Source of the DNA: Nitrospirota bacterium
GTDB taxonomy: Bacteria; Nitrospirota; Thermodesulfovibrionia; Thermodesulfovibrionales; UBA6898
Assembly (NCBI GenBank): GCA_021825365.1
Contig: JAKAHR010000006.1
Location: 62,001 to 126,000 of the forward strand
Reading direction: 5' to 3'
Length of the DNA stretch: 64,000 nucleotides
Below, one piece after another: positions 33,526 to 43,279 of the stretch. The notes beneath the pieces are model-generated. The model saw only the letters and a program-made list of their open reading frames with translations, did no database searches and was not told the DNA's origin. The position numbers were made by a program, and so were the translations under genes. The first letter of the stretch is position 1; every line of letters starts with the position of its first letter.

Positions 33526-35430
33526 TCAGAGGGGATCGACGTCAGCCATGATCGTTACGCCCCCGCTGTTTCCGAACCGCCCGATCACCGCGCGGGCCGC
33601 CTCATTGAGCGCCCTCCTGTCGGGAGATTTTAGCAGGATATCAGACTCCTCGACCCCCCTTTTGTTCCTGCGCGACAAAGGGCCGAGGACCTCGATGTCC
33701 GCGGCCGTCCGAAGGATATGCTTTATGATCCGGTCCGGCAGGGAAGGATCGCCCGAAACCGTCAGGTTCAGGAGTCTGACATACGGGGGATATTTCAGGG
33801 CCTGTCTCTGCGCCAGTTCTTCCCTGACAAAGGCGGCATAGTCGTTCTCCCTGAAACAGCGGTACAGGGACGTGGAGGGAAAACGCGTCTGGATGAAGAC
33901 CTCTCCCGTCGGCCCGATGAGGCCCGCCAGAGAGGACAATTCCCGGTATGCCTTCTCGGCTGCCCTGAAGTCAGGCTGGTTCAGGGATGTGTCCATATTG
34001 AGGATCACCGCAGCGGAAAACTGCCGGCTGCCCCCCAGCCTCCTCGTCAGCATCTTCGTCCCGATGACCAGCTGTTTTGATCCGGCTGACACCGCCTCGA
34101 GGAGTTCGCCTGTTTCAGTCTTCCTCTTCACCCTGTCGCTGTCGAACCTGAGGGCGTCGACGCCGAAGAGACCGCCGAGCTCTTCCTGTATCCTCTGGGT
34201 CCCCGCGCCTACCGGCTCGAGGGAGAAGCCCCGGCAGCGGCTGCAGCGGTCGGTGACCCGCCTCGTCGTCCCGCAGCGGTGGCACCGGAGAACCCGTTCT
34301 TCCTTGTACAGGACCATCGGGAGGGAACAGGCATCGCAGGACTCCGTATGTCCGCACTCCTTGCAAAGCAGGAGGGAGGCGTATCCCCTCCGGTTCATGA
34401 CAAAGATCGTCTGTCTGCCCTCCCGGAGGTTCCTTCGGGCAGCCTCGAAGACCGGCTTTGCCACATGCGGGCTTGCCTTCCTCCCGTATCGCATGTCGAT
34501 GATACGTATCCGCGGCCTCGCCGGTTCCGCCGCGGGCCTGATGAGGCGGTACTTGCCGCAGAGGGAATTGAACCATGAATCAATGGAAGGGGAAACGGAC
34601 GACAGGACGACCTTTGTCTTTGCGAGGAAGGCACGCATCACCGCGGCGTCGCGTATGTTGTACCGCACGCCGTCTTCGAGCTTGTAGGATCCGCTGTGTT
34701 CGTGCATCACGACGATGAGGGAAACGTCCTGAAGCGGCGAAAAAAGGGCAGCCCGCGTGCCGATGACGATGTCGTAGTCCCCGGCGATGATCCCGTCCAC
34801 CGCCGTGGAGCGCCTGCCTCTGGAAATGCCGCTGTGCATAACACAGGACCTGTCCGGGGCGATGTCGGTGACCGCATCGAAGAAACGGTCGGCGTGAATC
34901 GTCTCAGGCAGGATAAAGAGCACCTTTTTCATGCCGGACGCAATGATCGCCCTCCCGAGGGAATATTCGTATTCCGTTGAGGGCGCGTGGACGAGAAATG
35001 CCTCGTATTTGTCGCCGCCCGCGGCCTTCAGGATCGGCATCACCTCTTCCGGCGGAAGGTCCGGCAGGCCGGGGGGCCGGGGGGAGGTCTTCTTAGCCGA
35101 TTTCCTTTCCCGGGTCCTGTCGAAGACCTCCTGCGGAACCGTCTGTTTCAGGATGATGCCCTCGGGAGCGATATAGTAATCAGCCATCCAGCTGATGAGC
35201 CTGAGCATGTCCCCGCCGAAGACCGGCCGGTCTCCGTGGATCTCCGCTATCTCCCGGAGTCTGCCGGGCCGGGGCGTTTCATGGACAGCCAGAACGATCC
35301 CCTTGTCGCTTCCCTTCCTCAGGGGGGCGGAGACGAGCATGCCCGGCCCGATGGTATCCGCCAGGCCTTCGGGACACCGGTAGGTCAGCCTGCCGAGGTT
35401 CAGGGGAAAGACGACATCAACGTACCGCAT
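33526..35430 (-). CDS. priA: PriA-family primosomal protein with decayed helicase motifs
   Basis: The roughly 634-residue protein aligns by eye with PriA. It begins MRYVDVVFPL and has VKQTVP-like linkers, NRRGYA and the zinc-binding cysteines CKECGHTESCDAC ... CHRCG ... CSRC. However, the Walker A motif GVTGSGKTE is replaced by HAPSTEYEY, the DEEH box by MHEH, the GSATPS box by SSVSPS and the AGRAGR motif VI by AGLIGP. It should keep the DNA and primosome contacts while lacking ATP-driven helicase activity. The reading frame is intact. The start at the second Met follows TATGAT by 10 nt and lacks a ribosome site. Confidence 0.85.
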   Translation of the reverse strand: MRYVDVVFPLNLGRLTYRCPEGLADTIGPGMLVSAPLRKGSDKGIVLAVHETPRPGRLREIAEIHGDRPVFGGDMLRLISWMADYYIAPEGIILKQTVPQEVFDRTRERKSAKKTSPRPPGLPDLPPEEVMPILKAAGGDKYEAFLVHAPSTEYEYSLGRAIIASGMKKVLFILPETIHADRFFDAVTDIAPDRSCVMHSGISRGRRSTAVDGIIAGDYDIVIGTRAALFSPLQDVSLIVVMHEHSGSYKLEDGVRYNIRDAAVMRAFLAKTKVVLSSVSPSIDSWFNSLCGKYRLIRPAAEPARPRIRIIDMRYGRKASPHVAKPVFEAARRNLREGRQTIFVMNRRGYASLLLCKECGHTESCDACSLPMVLYKEERVLRCHRCGTTRRVTDRCSRCRGFSLEPVGAGTQRIQEELGGLFGVDALRFDSDRVKRKTETGELLEAVSAGSKQLVIGTKMLTRRLGGSRQFSAAVILNMDTSLNQPDFRAAEKAYRELSSLAGLIGPTGEVFIQTRFPSTSLYRCFRENDYAAFVREELAQRQALKYPPYVRLLNLTVSGDPSLPDRIIKHILRTAADIEVLGPLSRRNKRGVEESDILLKSPDRRALNEAARAVIGRFGNSGGVTIMADVDPL

Positions 35431-35481
35431 GCGTAATTCTATCATACTTGCGCCAGGCCGATGGACAGAGGGACAGGAGGG

Positions 35482-38013
35482 TTACGCCTTGTGGCGGAGC
35501 ATCTTCAAGCCTTCGAACCAGAGGATGCTCAGCAGGCCCGCGGCCAGGCTGACGGCGATGTCGGGAAGGTGAAGGGTGCTGAACAGGAAGAGGGTGCGAA
35601 GGAAGGGGACCGACAGCACGAGCCCCAGGAAGAACGCAGAGCCGCCCACCACGACCCAGAGGGCGGTATTGGGCGTGCGGAGGGTCGCGATGATCGTCCT
35701 CGACCAGGAGCGGTTGGTCAGGATCAGGCCGAGGTTCGCGACGATGAGCGTTGTGAAGGCGAGGGCGCGGGCGTCCTGTTCGTTGTGTCCCCACTGCAGG
35801 CCGACCGCGAAGACGGCAAGGACGATAAGCAGAACGCTGGAGCCCTGCAGCAGGCTGAAGCCGAGGGTCTTTCTGCTGAAGAGGGGCTCACGGAGGTCGC
35901 GCGGGGGAACGCGCATGAGGTGCGCCTCCTCTTTCTCCGCCTCAAAGACGACGGAACAGGCGGGGTCGATGATCAGTTCGAGAAAGACGATATGGACCGG
36001 CAGGAGCACCAGGGGCCACTGGAACAATACCGGAAGCAGGGACATCCCCGCTATCGGGACGTGCACCGCGAGTATGTACGCCATCGCCCTCTTGAGGTTC
36101 TCGAATATCCTCCTGCCCATCCGGACCGCCTCGACGATAGAGGAGAAATCGTCGTCAAGCAGCACGATCGCCGCGGCCTCCCGTGCGACGTCCGTGCCGC
36201 GGCCTCCCATCGCGATGCCGATATGCGCGGCCTTCAGGGCAGGGGCGTCATTCACCCCGTCCCCCGTCATCGCCACCACCTCACCGGCCGCCTTGAGACT
36301 GTCGACGATCCTCAGCTTCTGCTCAGGCACGACCCGGGCGAAGATATTCACCTTTGTAACGCGCCTCCTGAGCTCCCCGTCGTCCATCGTCTGGAGCTCC
36401 GGGCCGGTGATCACCTCCTCCGGCTGCCTCAGGCCGATCTGCCGGGCGATATTCTGTGCAGTGATCGGGTAGTCGCCCGTAATCATCGCAACGCGTATGC
36501 CGGCGGTATAACACTCCTGCACGGCGGCGGCAACGCCCGGCCGTACCGGGTCTGCAAGGCCGATCAGTCCGAGGAACCGGAAGGCAAAATCATGCTGCCC
36601 GTCGGGGAGGGCGGCTGCGTTGAATTCAGCCTTGGCGACGCCGATGATCCTCAGCCCTTCCGCCGCCATGGCATCGATCGTCTCGCCGAGTCCGGCCAGG
36701 GTGTCTTTGTCCAGGTGGCATATGTCCGCGATCGCCTCGGGCGCGCCCTTGGATGCGATGACATAATCATGATTGTCCGGAGATTTCCATACCCTCGACA
36801 TGGCGAGGAGTTCACGGGAGAGGGGATATTCCTGCACCAGCCGCCAGTCATCGTGTAAGTGTTCCGTATCGGAGAGATGGCGGCTACCCAGTTCCCGGAG
36901 CGCCTTTTCCATGGGATCAAAGGGGTCAGACTGGCTGGCGAGGATGCTGAACTCGACGAGTTCATGGAATTCTTCCGGAAGGCAGGCGGCATCGTCGGTA
37001 TCGCAGAAACACCCGCGGGTGAAGATCTTCCGTACGGACATGCGGTTGAGGGTGAGGGTGCCGGTCTTGTCGACGCACAGGATCGTCGCCGAGCCGAGGG
37101 TCTCCACCGCAGGCACCCTGCGGGTGAGGACCCGTTTTTTTGATATGCGCCACGCCCCGAGGGCGAGGAAGATCGTCAGGACGACGGGAAACTCCTCAGG
37201 CAGAACCGCCATCGCGAGGCTGATGCCGGCGAGAAAGCCGTGCAGCCAGTCGGACCGGGTCAGGCCGTAGAGGATGACGACAGCCGCGCAGAGCGACAGA
37301 CCCACCAGGGCAAGCCTCCGGACGAACCGGCCGGTCTCCTTCTGCAAGATCGTTTCTTCCGGGGTGATCGTCTGGAGAGCCCTTCCGATCTTGCCGAGTT
37401 CCGTCTGGCTGCCGATCGAGCGCACCTCGGCGATGCCGAATCCCTGTACCACGAGGGTCCCGGAAAAGACAAAGGGGAGGTCGTCGCCGCCAGGGACCGA
37501 CATGCCCTCTTCACCTTCAGAGGCGGACTTCCGGACAGGGACGGACTCGCCGGTGAGCAGCGATTCATCCACCGAGAGGTTTACCGCGGAGAGGACCATG
37601 CCGTCGGCCGGCACCCGGTCACCCTCCGAGAGGACGATCAGATCGCCCCGCACCACCTCGCGTCCGGGTATCCTCTCCTGCCTGCCCTCCCTGATCACCA
37701 GTGCCCGGGGGCTCGACAGGTCCCGCAGGGCCTCAAGCGCCCGCTCGGTCTTGCGCTCCTGGTAGAGGGTTATGCCGATGATCACGAAGACAAAGGCGAG
37801 GAGCATGAGCGCCTCCTGCACATCGCCGAGGAGCAGGTAGATCACGCCTCCGGAGATGAGGAGGAGAAACATCGGCTCCCGGATAACCTCACAGGCGATG
37901 GCCAGGAGACTGCGCGGCTTGGTCGAGGGGAGTTCGTTATACCCCTCTTCTGAAAGTCTCTTTGCTACCTCGGTCCGGGTAAGGCCCTGCAAGGACTGTA
38001 TATCAATATCCAT
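35482..38013 (-). CDS. P-type cation-transporting ATPase (Ca2+/Mn2+-like, P2 type)
   Basis: The 843-residue pump has an N-terminal cation ATPase segment (GLTRTEVAKRLSEEGYNELP), an actuator domain with LTGES, transmembrane motif PEEFP (PEGLP in SERCA-type pumps), the phosphorylation site DKTGTLT, KGAPEAI in the nucleotide domain, MITGDYP, TGDGVNDAPAL hinge motifs and about ten membrane helices. The PEEFP subgroup has no settled substrate. The start at 38013 is chosen for its GGGGGAT ribosome site; an earlier ATG at 38124 has none. Confidence 0.9.
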   Translation of the reverse strand: MDIDIQSLQGLTRTEVAKRLSEEGYNELPSTKPRSLLAIACEVIREPMFLLLISGGVIYLLLGDVQEALMLLAFVFVIIGITLYQERKTERALEALRDLSSPRALVIREGRQERIPGREVVRGDLIVLSEGDRVPADGMVLSAVNLSVDESLLTGESVPVRKSASEGEEGMSVPGGDDLPFVFSGTLVVQGFGIAEVRSIGSQTELGKIGRALQTITPEETILQKETGRFVRRLALVGLSLCAAVVILYGLTRSDWLHGFLAGISLAMAVLPEEFPVVLTIFLALGAWRISKKRVLTRRVPAVETLGSATILCVDKTGTLTLNRMSVRKIFTRGCFCDTDDAACLPEEFHELVEFSILASQSDPFDPMEKALRELGSRHLSDTEHLHDDWRLVQEYPLSRELLAMSRVWKSPDNHDYVIASKGAPEAIADICHLDKDTLAGLGETIDAMAAEGLRIIGVAKAEFNAAALPDGQHDFAFRFLGLIGLADPVRPGVAAAVQECYTAGIRVAMITGDYPITAQNIARQIGLRQPEEVITGPELQTMDDGELRRRVTKVNIFARVVPEQKLRIVDSLKAAGEVVAMTGDGVNDAPALKAAHIGIAMGGRGTDVAREAAAIVLLDDDFSSIVEAVRMGRRIFENLKRAMAYILAVHVPIAGMSLLPVLFQWPLVLLPVHIVFLELIIDPACSVVFEAEKEEAHLMRVPPRDLREPLFSRKTLGFSLLQGSSVLLIVLAVFAVGLQWGHNEQDARALAFTTLIVANLGLILTNRSWSRTIIATLRTPNTALWVVVGGSAFFLGLVLSVPFLRTLFLFSTLHLPDIAVSLAAGLLSILWFEGLKMLRHKA

Positions 38014-38197
38014 CGATATCCCCCGAAGCCTGTGCGTCGCGGCTGATGTAATGTACCGTGTCTGCTCTTCCATGTCAACGGGATCCGGCGGGTTTCTTTG
38101 CCTTCGGAGCGCGGGTGCAGCCATGCCTCACGGCGTTGCCGCTTCAGGCTTGCTCATTCATCCGGGTGCAGTATGAAACAGACATTCCCCCGATCAT

Positions 38198-38226
38198 TTT
38201 ACAGCCGGCCGTGTCTGATATATAAT
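38198..38226 (+). promoter_or_regulatory. Sigma-70 type promoter of the ABC importer operon
   Basis: TTTACA (38198-38203), a 17-nt spacer and TATAAT (38221-38226) form a near-consensus promoter. Transcription from about 38233 would give a leader of some 130 nt before the binding-protein gene. Confidence 0.75.
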
Positions 38227-38243
38227 GATGCGAGGAGAGGAGC

Positions 38244-38328
38244 GGGTGAGCAACAGGAAAAGCAGCAAGGCTGCAGGGAAGGGTCGATTCACCTTTTTTG
38301 ACCGCACGCAGGCGGCGATAAAAGGTGA
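38244..38328 (+). promoter_or_regulatory. Structured leader with mutually exclusive hairpins
   Basis: Three pairing segments are visible: GGGTGA (38244-38249), TCACCTTTTTT (38289-38299) and AAAAGGTGA (38320-38328). The first with the second makes a weak hairpin that ends in six T. The second with the third makes a perfect 9-bp stem, with CCGC/GCGG pairing inside its loop, that would prevent it. This is the arrangement of an attenuator or riboswitch; no known class was recognised. Confidence 0.4.
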
Positions 38329-38363
38329 GGGAAAAAACGGTAACCGAGCTCATGGAGGTAACT

Positions 38364-39782
38364 ATGAAAAAGTATCTCTCTAGACGCGAATTTATCAGGA
38401 ATGCAGGGATAGGCGCAGCCGGTCTTGCGCTCGGTCCGTCTCTGCTGAACGACGCCTTTGCCCAGAAACCCGGCAGGAGGACGCTGCGGATCCTGCAGTG
38501 GAGTCATTTTGTCCCCCGGTATGACAAGTGGTTCGATCCCTATGCAAAGAAATGGGGCGAGGAACACAATGTGGATGTGATCGTCGACCATATCGGCCTT
38601 GCTGATCTCAGGAGCACCTTTGCTTCAGAGGTCGTCGCCGGAAAGGGACACGATATCGTGGAGTTTATCGACCCGCCCTCTGATTTCGAGCCGAGCGTCC
38701 TGGACCTGGCGGATATCAACAGGGAGGCGGAGAAGAAATTCGGCAAACAGGCGCCTTTTGCGAAGAGGAGTTCCTATAATCCGCACACGAAGAAATACTA
38801 CGGTTTCTGCCACGGCTGGACGATCGATCCGGGGAACTACCGGAAATCCCTTTGGGAGAAGATCGGGAAGCCGGAAGGGCCTTCCACCTGGGAGGACCTT
38901 ATCACCTACGGCAGCCGGATCAAATCCGAGCTCGGCGTGCAGCTGGGGATCGGCATGTCCCAGGAACTCGACACGAACATGGCGGAAAGGGGGCTGCTCT
39001 GGTCTTTTGACACCAGCATTCAGGATGCGAACGAGCGCCTGATTCTGGACAATAAGAGGACAGTCGATGCCGTCAAATTCATGACCGAGCTGTACCGCAA
39101 GTCGATGACCCCCGAGGTCTTCGGCTGGACCGCCGCCTCGAACAACCAGTTGCTGATAGCGGGGCGGGCTTCGTACATCCTTAATTCCATCTCCGCCTAT
39201 CGGTCAGCCCAGAAGGATGTACCGGAGATCGCGAAGGACGTCTATTTCACGCCCGCCATGAAGGGACCGAAGGGCTCGGGACTGGCATGCGAACACGTGA
39301 TCTACGTCTCGGTCATCCCGAAATTCGCGACAAAGAACGCGGACCTTGCAAAGCGGTTTCTCCTCGACCTCTGCTCAAATTACGACAGGGCGATGTGGGA
39401 GAGCGAGCTCTACGGTTCCCCTGCCTTCTTCAACACACCGGTGCGCTCCGGCGACAGGGGCTATCCTGCAGTCAAGGGCGCCAAGACCCTCCGGGATATC
39501 CACAATGCGTGGTTCACGGCGGATCCCTTTGCCCTTCCGGGAGAGGCGAAAGGCAAGCTGCTGCCGCTCAAGGATGCAGAGAAGTGGTCGACCAATGTGG
39601 GGCACCCCGGGCCGGCAAATCCGGCGGAGTGCGAGATCTTCAGCACCTATGTGCTTCCCAACATGTTTGCGCGGGTGGCGCGGGGACAGCAGAGCGCCGA
39701 GGATTCGGTGAAGCAGGCTGCCGCCGAATGCGGCAAGATCTTCGAGAAGTGGCGCAGCCAGGGGCTGATAGGGAAGAAATAG
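38364..39782 (+). CDS. ABC-transporter solute-binding protein with Tat signal
   Basis: The 472-residue protein begins with a twin-arginine signal (LSRREFIRNAGIGAAGLALG) and continues as a family 1 extracellular solute-binding protein (TLRILQWSHFVPRYDKWFDPYAKKWGEE). It should fold in the cytoplasm before export and capture a solute, probably a sugar or polyol, for the importer encoded next. A GGAGGT ribosome site 5 nt upstream decides the ATG at 38364; it is the second in-frame Met of the open frame. A small tatA gene occurs later in the window. Confidence 0.88.
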   Translation: MKKYLSRREFIRNAGIGAAGLALGPSLLNDAFAQKPGRRTLRILQWSHFVPRYDKWFDPYAKKWGEEHNVDVIVDHIGLADLRSTFASEVVAGKGHDIVEFIDPPSDFEPSVLDLADINREAEKKFGKQAPFAKRSSYNPHTKKYYGFCHGWTIDPGNYRKSLWEKIGKPEGPSTWEDLITYGSRIKSELGVQLGIGMSQELDTNMAERGLLWSFDTSIQDANERLILDNKRTVDAVKFMTELYRKSMTPEVFGWTAASNNQLLIAGRASYILNSISAYRSAQKDVPEIAKDVYFTPAMKGPKGSGLACEHVIYVSVIPKFATKNADLAKRFLLDLCSNYDRAMWESELYGSPAFFNTPVRSGDRGYPAVKGAKTLRDIHNAWFTADPFALPGEAKGKLLPLKDAEKWSTNVGHPGPANPAECEIFSTYVLPNMFARVARGQQSAEDSVKQAAAECGKIFEKWRSQGLIGKK

Positions 39783-39785
39783 CTC

Positions 39786-40787
39786 ATGGCTATTGTCGAA
39801 CTGAAGGGCATCAGTAAGAGCTTCGGCCAGGTGCGCGCGGTCGACGGCGTCGACGTCGAGATCAAGGACGGAGAATTTCTGGTGCTCCTCGGCCCCTCGG
39901 GCAGCGGCAAGACAACGCTGATGCGTCTGTGCGCCGGGCTCGAGAGGCCGACCGGAGGATCGATCGTCATCGACGGCAGCGTGGTGAACGACGTCCCGCC
40001 CCGCGAGAGGGGGATCGCCATGGTCTTCCAGAGCTACGCCCTCTATCCCCACAAGACCGTCTTCAGGAATATCGCCTTCCCCCTCACGGTCGAGGGCATG
40101 GACAAGGCCGAGATACGAAAAAAGGTGGAGTGGGCAGCGGGACTCCTCGGGATCGGCCACCTCCTCGACAGGATGCCTTCCCAGGTATCCGGCGGAGAGA
40201 AGCAGCGGGTGGCGATCGCGCGTGCCCTCGTGAGAAGGCCGAAGGTGCTGCTCATGGACGAGCCTCTTTCCAACCTCGATGCAAAGGTGCGGCATTCGGC
40301 CAGGGATGAGCTGAAAAAGTTCCAGAGGGAGATCGGTGTTACGACGATCTATGTAACCCATGACCAGGCGGAGGCGATGGGCCTGGGCGACAGGATAGCG
40401 GTGATGCATGAGGGGAAGGTGCGGCAGATAGGCACTCCTGACGATATCTACCATTACCCTGCCGACACGTTCGTCGCCGGATTCGTCGGCACCCCTCCCA
40501 TGAACTTCATCGAGAAGGATGGGCTTCTCACCGGTTTCCGGCCCGAGTTGTTCCACCCGGCGGAACTCATCTCCGACCAGGACCCGGTGAGATTCAGGTT
40601 CAGGATCGAACGCGTCGAGAACCTCGGCGCCTACAGTCTCGCTTACGGGACCATCGGGTCGGTCAAGGTGATCGCCAACCTCTCCCCCCGCCTCCGGATC
40701 AGGGAGGGAGAGGAACGCGATTTCGGCGTCAGCCGGCAGGACGTGAGGTACTTCGACAAGCAGACCGGCGCGGGGATACGGCGATGA
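39786..40787 (+). CDS. ABC-transporter ATP-binding protein (MalK/UgpC-like)
   Basis: The 333-residue ATPase has Walker A GPSGSGKTT, Q-loop FQSYALYPH, signature VSGGEKQRVAIARAL, Walker B VLLMDEPLSNLD and H-loop VTHDQ. A C-terminal domain of about 100 residues, typical of the CUT1 group, follows. It would power the two permeases encoded after it. It starts 3 nt after the binding-protein gene and overlaps the first permease by 4 nt. Confidence 0.94.
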   Translation: MAIVELKGISKSFGQVRAVDGVDVEIKDGEFLVLLGPSGSGKTTLMRLCAGLERPTGGSIVIDGSVVNDVPPRERGIAMVFQSYALYPHKTVFRNIAFPLTVEGMDKAEIRKKVEWAAGLLGIGHLLDRMPSQVSGGEKQRVAIARALVRRPKVLLMDEPLSNLDAKVRHSARDELKKFQREIGVTTIYVTHDQAEAMGLGDRIAVMHEGKVRQIGTPDDIYHYPADTFVAGFVGTPPMNFIEKDGLLTGFRPELFHPAELISDQDPVRFRFRIERVENLGAYSLAYGTIGSVKVIANLSPRLRIREGEERDFGVSRQDVRYFDKQTGAGIRR

Positions 40788-41704
40788 ACGTCCGCCGCCT
40801 CCTCGACCGCGAGAGCGTCCTGGCGCCCCTGCTCCTCCTGCCGGTGGTCCTGTATGTCGTCCTTTTCATCGGTTTTCCGTTTGTCATGTCCTTCGTCTAC
40901 AGCATCAGCAACGTGACCGTCGGGAATCCCGACTTCAGGGTCACCGGCCTGGGCAACTTCAGGGAGATCCTGGCTGACAAGGTCTTCCAGAAGTCCTTGC
41001 TGAACACCTTTATCTTTACGTTTGTCTCGGTCGGACTGGTGCTCGTTTTCGCCCATGCCCTCGCCGAGATACTGATCAGGGATTTCCGCGGAAAATGGCT
41101 GGTGCGGTTTCTGATCATGCTGCCGTGGACTGCGCCGATCGCACTCGGCTCGATCGGATTTCTCTGGTTTCTCGATTCGCTCTTCAGTCCGCTCGACTGG
41201 CTCCTCAGGGCCGTGGGGCTTCTCGGCAAGCCGGGGGCCCTGTTCGGCCCGATGAGCAACCTGTACTGGTTTGGAAGGCCGGACCTGGCGATGGCGGCGG
41301 TGATCGGCGTGCATGTCTGGCGGCTGCTTCCGCTTGCTACGGTCATACTCATCGCGGGGCTGAATTCGATCCCCAAGGAGATCACCGAGGCTGCGCAGAT
41401 GGACGGTGCGGGATATTTCCGGAGGCTCTTCCAGATCAACCTCCCGCTCCTCTTTCCGGTGATCGGCGTGTCCATACTCTTTGCCACCTTTTTTACCTTT
41501 ACCGACATGACCGTGGTGTGGGTGCTGACGAAAGGGGGACCGCCTCCGCACAGCACCCAGGTGCTGGCGAGCCTCGCCTTTCTCAAAGGCATCCAGGGCG
41601 GCGATCTGGCGCAGGGAGCTGCTGTCGCCCTGTTCTTCTTTCCCGTTCTTGCCGGCATCGCCGCGATCGTGCTGCGGCTGGTCAAGAAGGCGGTAGTGAT
41701 TTAG
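40784..41704 (+). CDS. ABC-transporter permease (MalF/UgpA-like)
   Basis: The 306-residue protein has six predicted membrane helices and the permease coupling loop EITEAAQMDGAGYFRRLFQINLP that contacts the ATPase. It pairs with the next gene to make the membrane channel. It overlaps the ATPase gene by 4 nt (ATGA). Confidence 0.92.
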   Translation: MNVRRLLDRESVLAPLLLLPVVLYVVLFIGFPFVMSFVYSISNVTVGNPDFRVTGLGNFREILADKVFQKSLLNTFIFTFVSVGLVLVFAHALAEILIRDFRGKWLVRFLIMLPWTAPIALGSIGFLWFLDSLFSPLDWLLRAVGLLGKPGALFGPMSNLYWFGRPDLAMAAVIGVHVWRLLPLATVILIAGLNSIPKEITEAAQMDGAGYFRRLFQINLPLLFPVIGVSILFATFFTFTDMTVVWVLTKGGPPPHSTQVLASLAFLKGIQGGDLAQGAAVALFFFPVLAGIAAIVLRLVKKAVVI

Positions 41705-41716
41705 GATGGAGCCCGT

Positions 41717-42556
41717 ATGCTGAAGAAGATCCTTTCGAAGGCCGGGTTCTGCGGCGGTCTCGCCTTCTTCATTGTCTTTTCGGCTTCACCGTTTTATATC
41801 ATGCTCATCACGATGTTCAAGAAGAGCCACGACCTCTTCAACCCGACGAACAACCCCTTTATCCTGAATGAGCCGTTTACCGCGGAGCATGTGAAGCTCC
41901 TGTTCACCCAGACGCTGTATACGACCTTTCTCCTCAATACCCTGTACGTCGGGGTGGCCGTTGTGCTGATAACGGTAGCGTTGTCCGTTCCCGCGGCGTT
42001 CAGCCTCGCGAGGATAGCCGGCAGGTGGGGCGAGAACCTCGGCATCGGGATATTTCTCACGTACCTCATCCCGCCGACCCTTCTCTTCATCCCCCTGTCG
42101 CGGATCATATCGGTCCTCGGGCTGCAGAACTCTCTCTGGTCGCTGGTGCTCGTGTACCCGACATTCACGGTCCCCTTCTGCACGTGGCTGCTGATGAGCT
42201 TCATCAAATCGATCCCGCGGGAGATAGAGGAGCAGGCGCTGATAGACGGGTGCAGCAGGCTGGGAGCGCTCGTAAAGGTTATCCTGCCCCTGTCGGTGCC
42301 GGGGATTATCACCATCATCGTCTTTGCCTTCACCCTCGTCGCGAATGAGTATATATACGCCCTTGCCTTTATCCAGGACTCGGCGAAGAAGACGATCGGC
42401 ATCGGTCTGACGACGGAGCTGGTGAGGGGGGATGTCTTTTACTGGGGGGCGCTGATGGGCGGAGCTCTCATCGCCAGCATCCCGGTGGCGCTTCTGTATA
42501 CCTTCTTCCTCGACCGGATCATATCAGGGCTCGCCATGGGGACGGTGAGGAGATAG
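41717..42556 (+). CDS. ABC-transporter permease (MalG/UgpE-like)
   Basis: The 279-residue protein has about six membrane helices and the coupling loop EIEEQALIDGCSRLGALVKVILPLSVPG. It is the second channel subunit and the last gene of the importer operon. No enzyme gene that would reveal the substrate is attached. Confidence 0.92.
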   Translation: MLKKILSKAGFCGGLAFFIVFSASPFYIMLITMFKKSHDLFNPTNNPFILNEPFTAEHVKLLFTQTLYTTFLLNTLYVGVAVVLITVALSVPAAFSLARIAGRWGENLGIGIFLTYLIPPTLLFIPLSRIISVLGLQNSLWSLVLVYPTFTVPFCTWLLMSFIKSIPREIEEQALIDGCSRLGALVKVILPLSVPGIITIIVFAFTLVANEYIYALAFIQDSAKKTIGIGLTTELVRGDVFYWGALMGGALIASIPVALLYTFFLDRIISGLAMGTVRR

Positions 42557-42617
42557 GGGCGATTTTCCCGGCCGTTTTCCCGCTCATGCCGCTTCGCACA
42601 CATTCGCAAAAGGATTC

Positions 42618-43172
42618 GTGTCCCGCCAAAGTATTGACGCGCGTGAGGCATGCAAGAAACACGACGAATGCTACAACAGGGGCAAAACACTTGGAGACAA
42701 ACTTGTCTGTGATGGCCTGCTAGGTATTGATATCTACGATGACTGCGTTGGTCAGGGGCGACATGTTCTCTTATGTGGAATTGTGGACCGTAACGGCTTG
42801 CCCATCGCGGTGACCATGCACGCAGCGAACCATCATGAAGTAACTCTGGTACAGCTGACGTTTGATTTCTATATGATCGAAGCAAAGCCTGAAAAGCTGA
42901 TTGGAGACAAGGCATACGACAGCGATACCCTTGATGAAGAACTCGCCGAAGATGGCATTGAGATGATAGCTCCGCATCGCGAAAATCGCCGCAAGGACAA
43001 GACTCAAGATGGAAGACAGCTTCGCCGCTACAGCAGAAGGTGGCTGGTTGAGCGGTTCTTTGCCTGGCTTGGATGGCAGCGCAGACTCCTGACTCGCTGG
43101 GAATATCATGCGGAGAATTTCCTCGGTTTTGTGAGACTCGCTTCCATCAAAATACTCCTAAATCGATTTTGA
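42618..43172 (+). pseudogene. IS5-type transposase remnant (C-terminal part)
   Basis: About 184 codons remain. The C-terminal half is a clear IS5-type DDE transposase: DRNGLPIAVTMHAANHHEV, the second Asp in GDKAYDSD and the Glu in RRWLVERFFAWLGWQRR, ending in IKILLNRF. Full IS5-family transposases have over 300 residues; the N-terminal DNA-binding region and the usual first-Asp context are missing. No left inverted repeat or target duplication could be paired with the right end, so the element is dead. Confidence 0.7.
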
Positions 43173-43279
43173 GATAGGTTCTATACACATTGCAAGGTTG
43201 GGAAGGAGACGGCTGCACCGTACATATTTCCGGGTAATCTCATGGCGGGCATTGACGCCGCAATGGTATAGTAACCGAC

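Noticed and set aside
35461-36858. Plus-strand frame of 465 codons opposite the P-type ATPase
   Set aside because: Charged, repetitive shadow with no family features; the ATPase on the minus strand is certain.
42550-43178. GAGATAGG on both sides of the transposase remnant as a target duplication
   Set aside because: The right copy overlaps the end of the transposase frame, and 8 bp is likely to match by chance.
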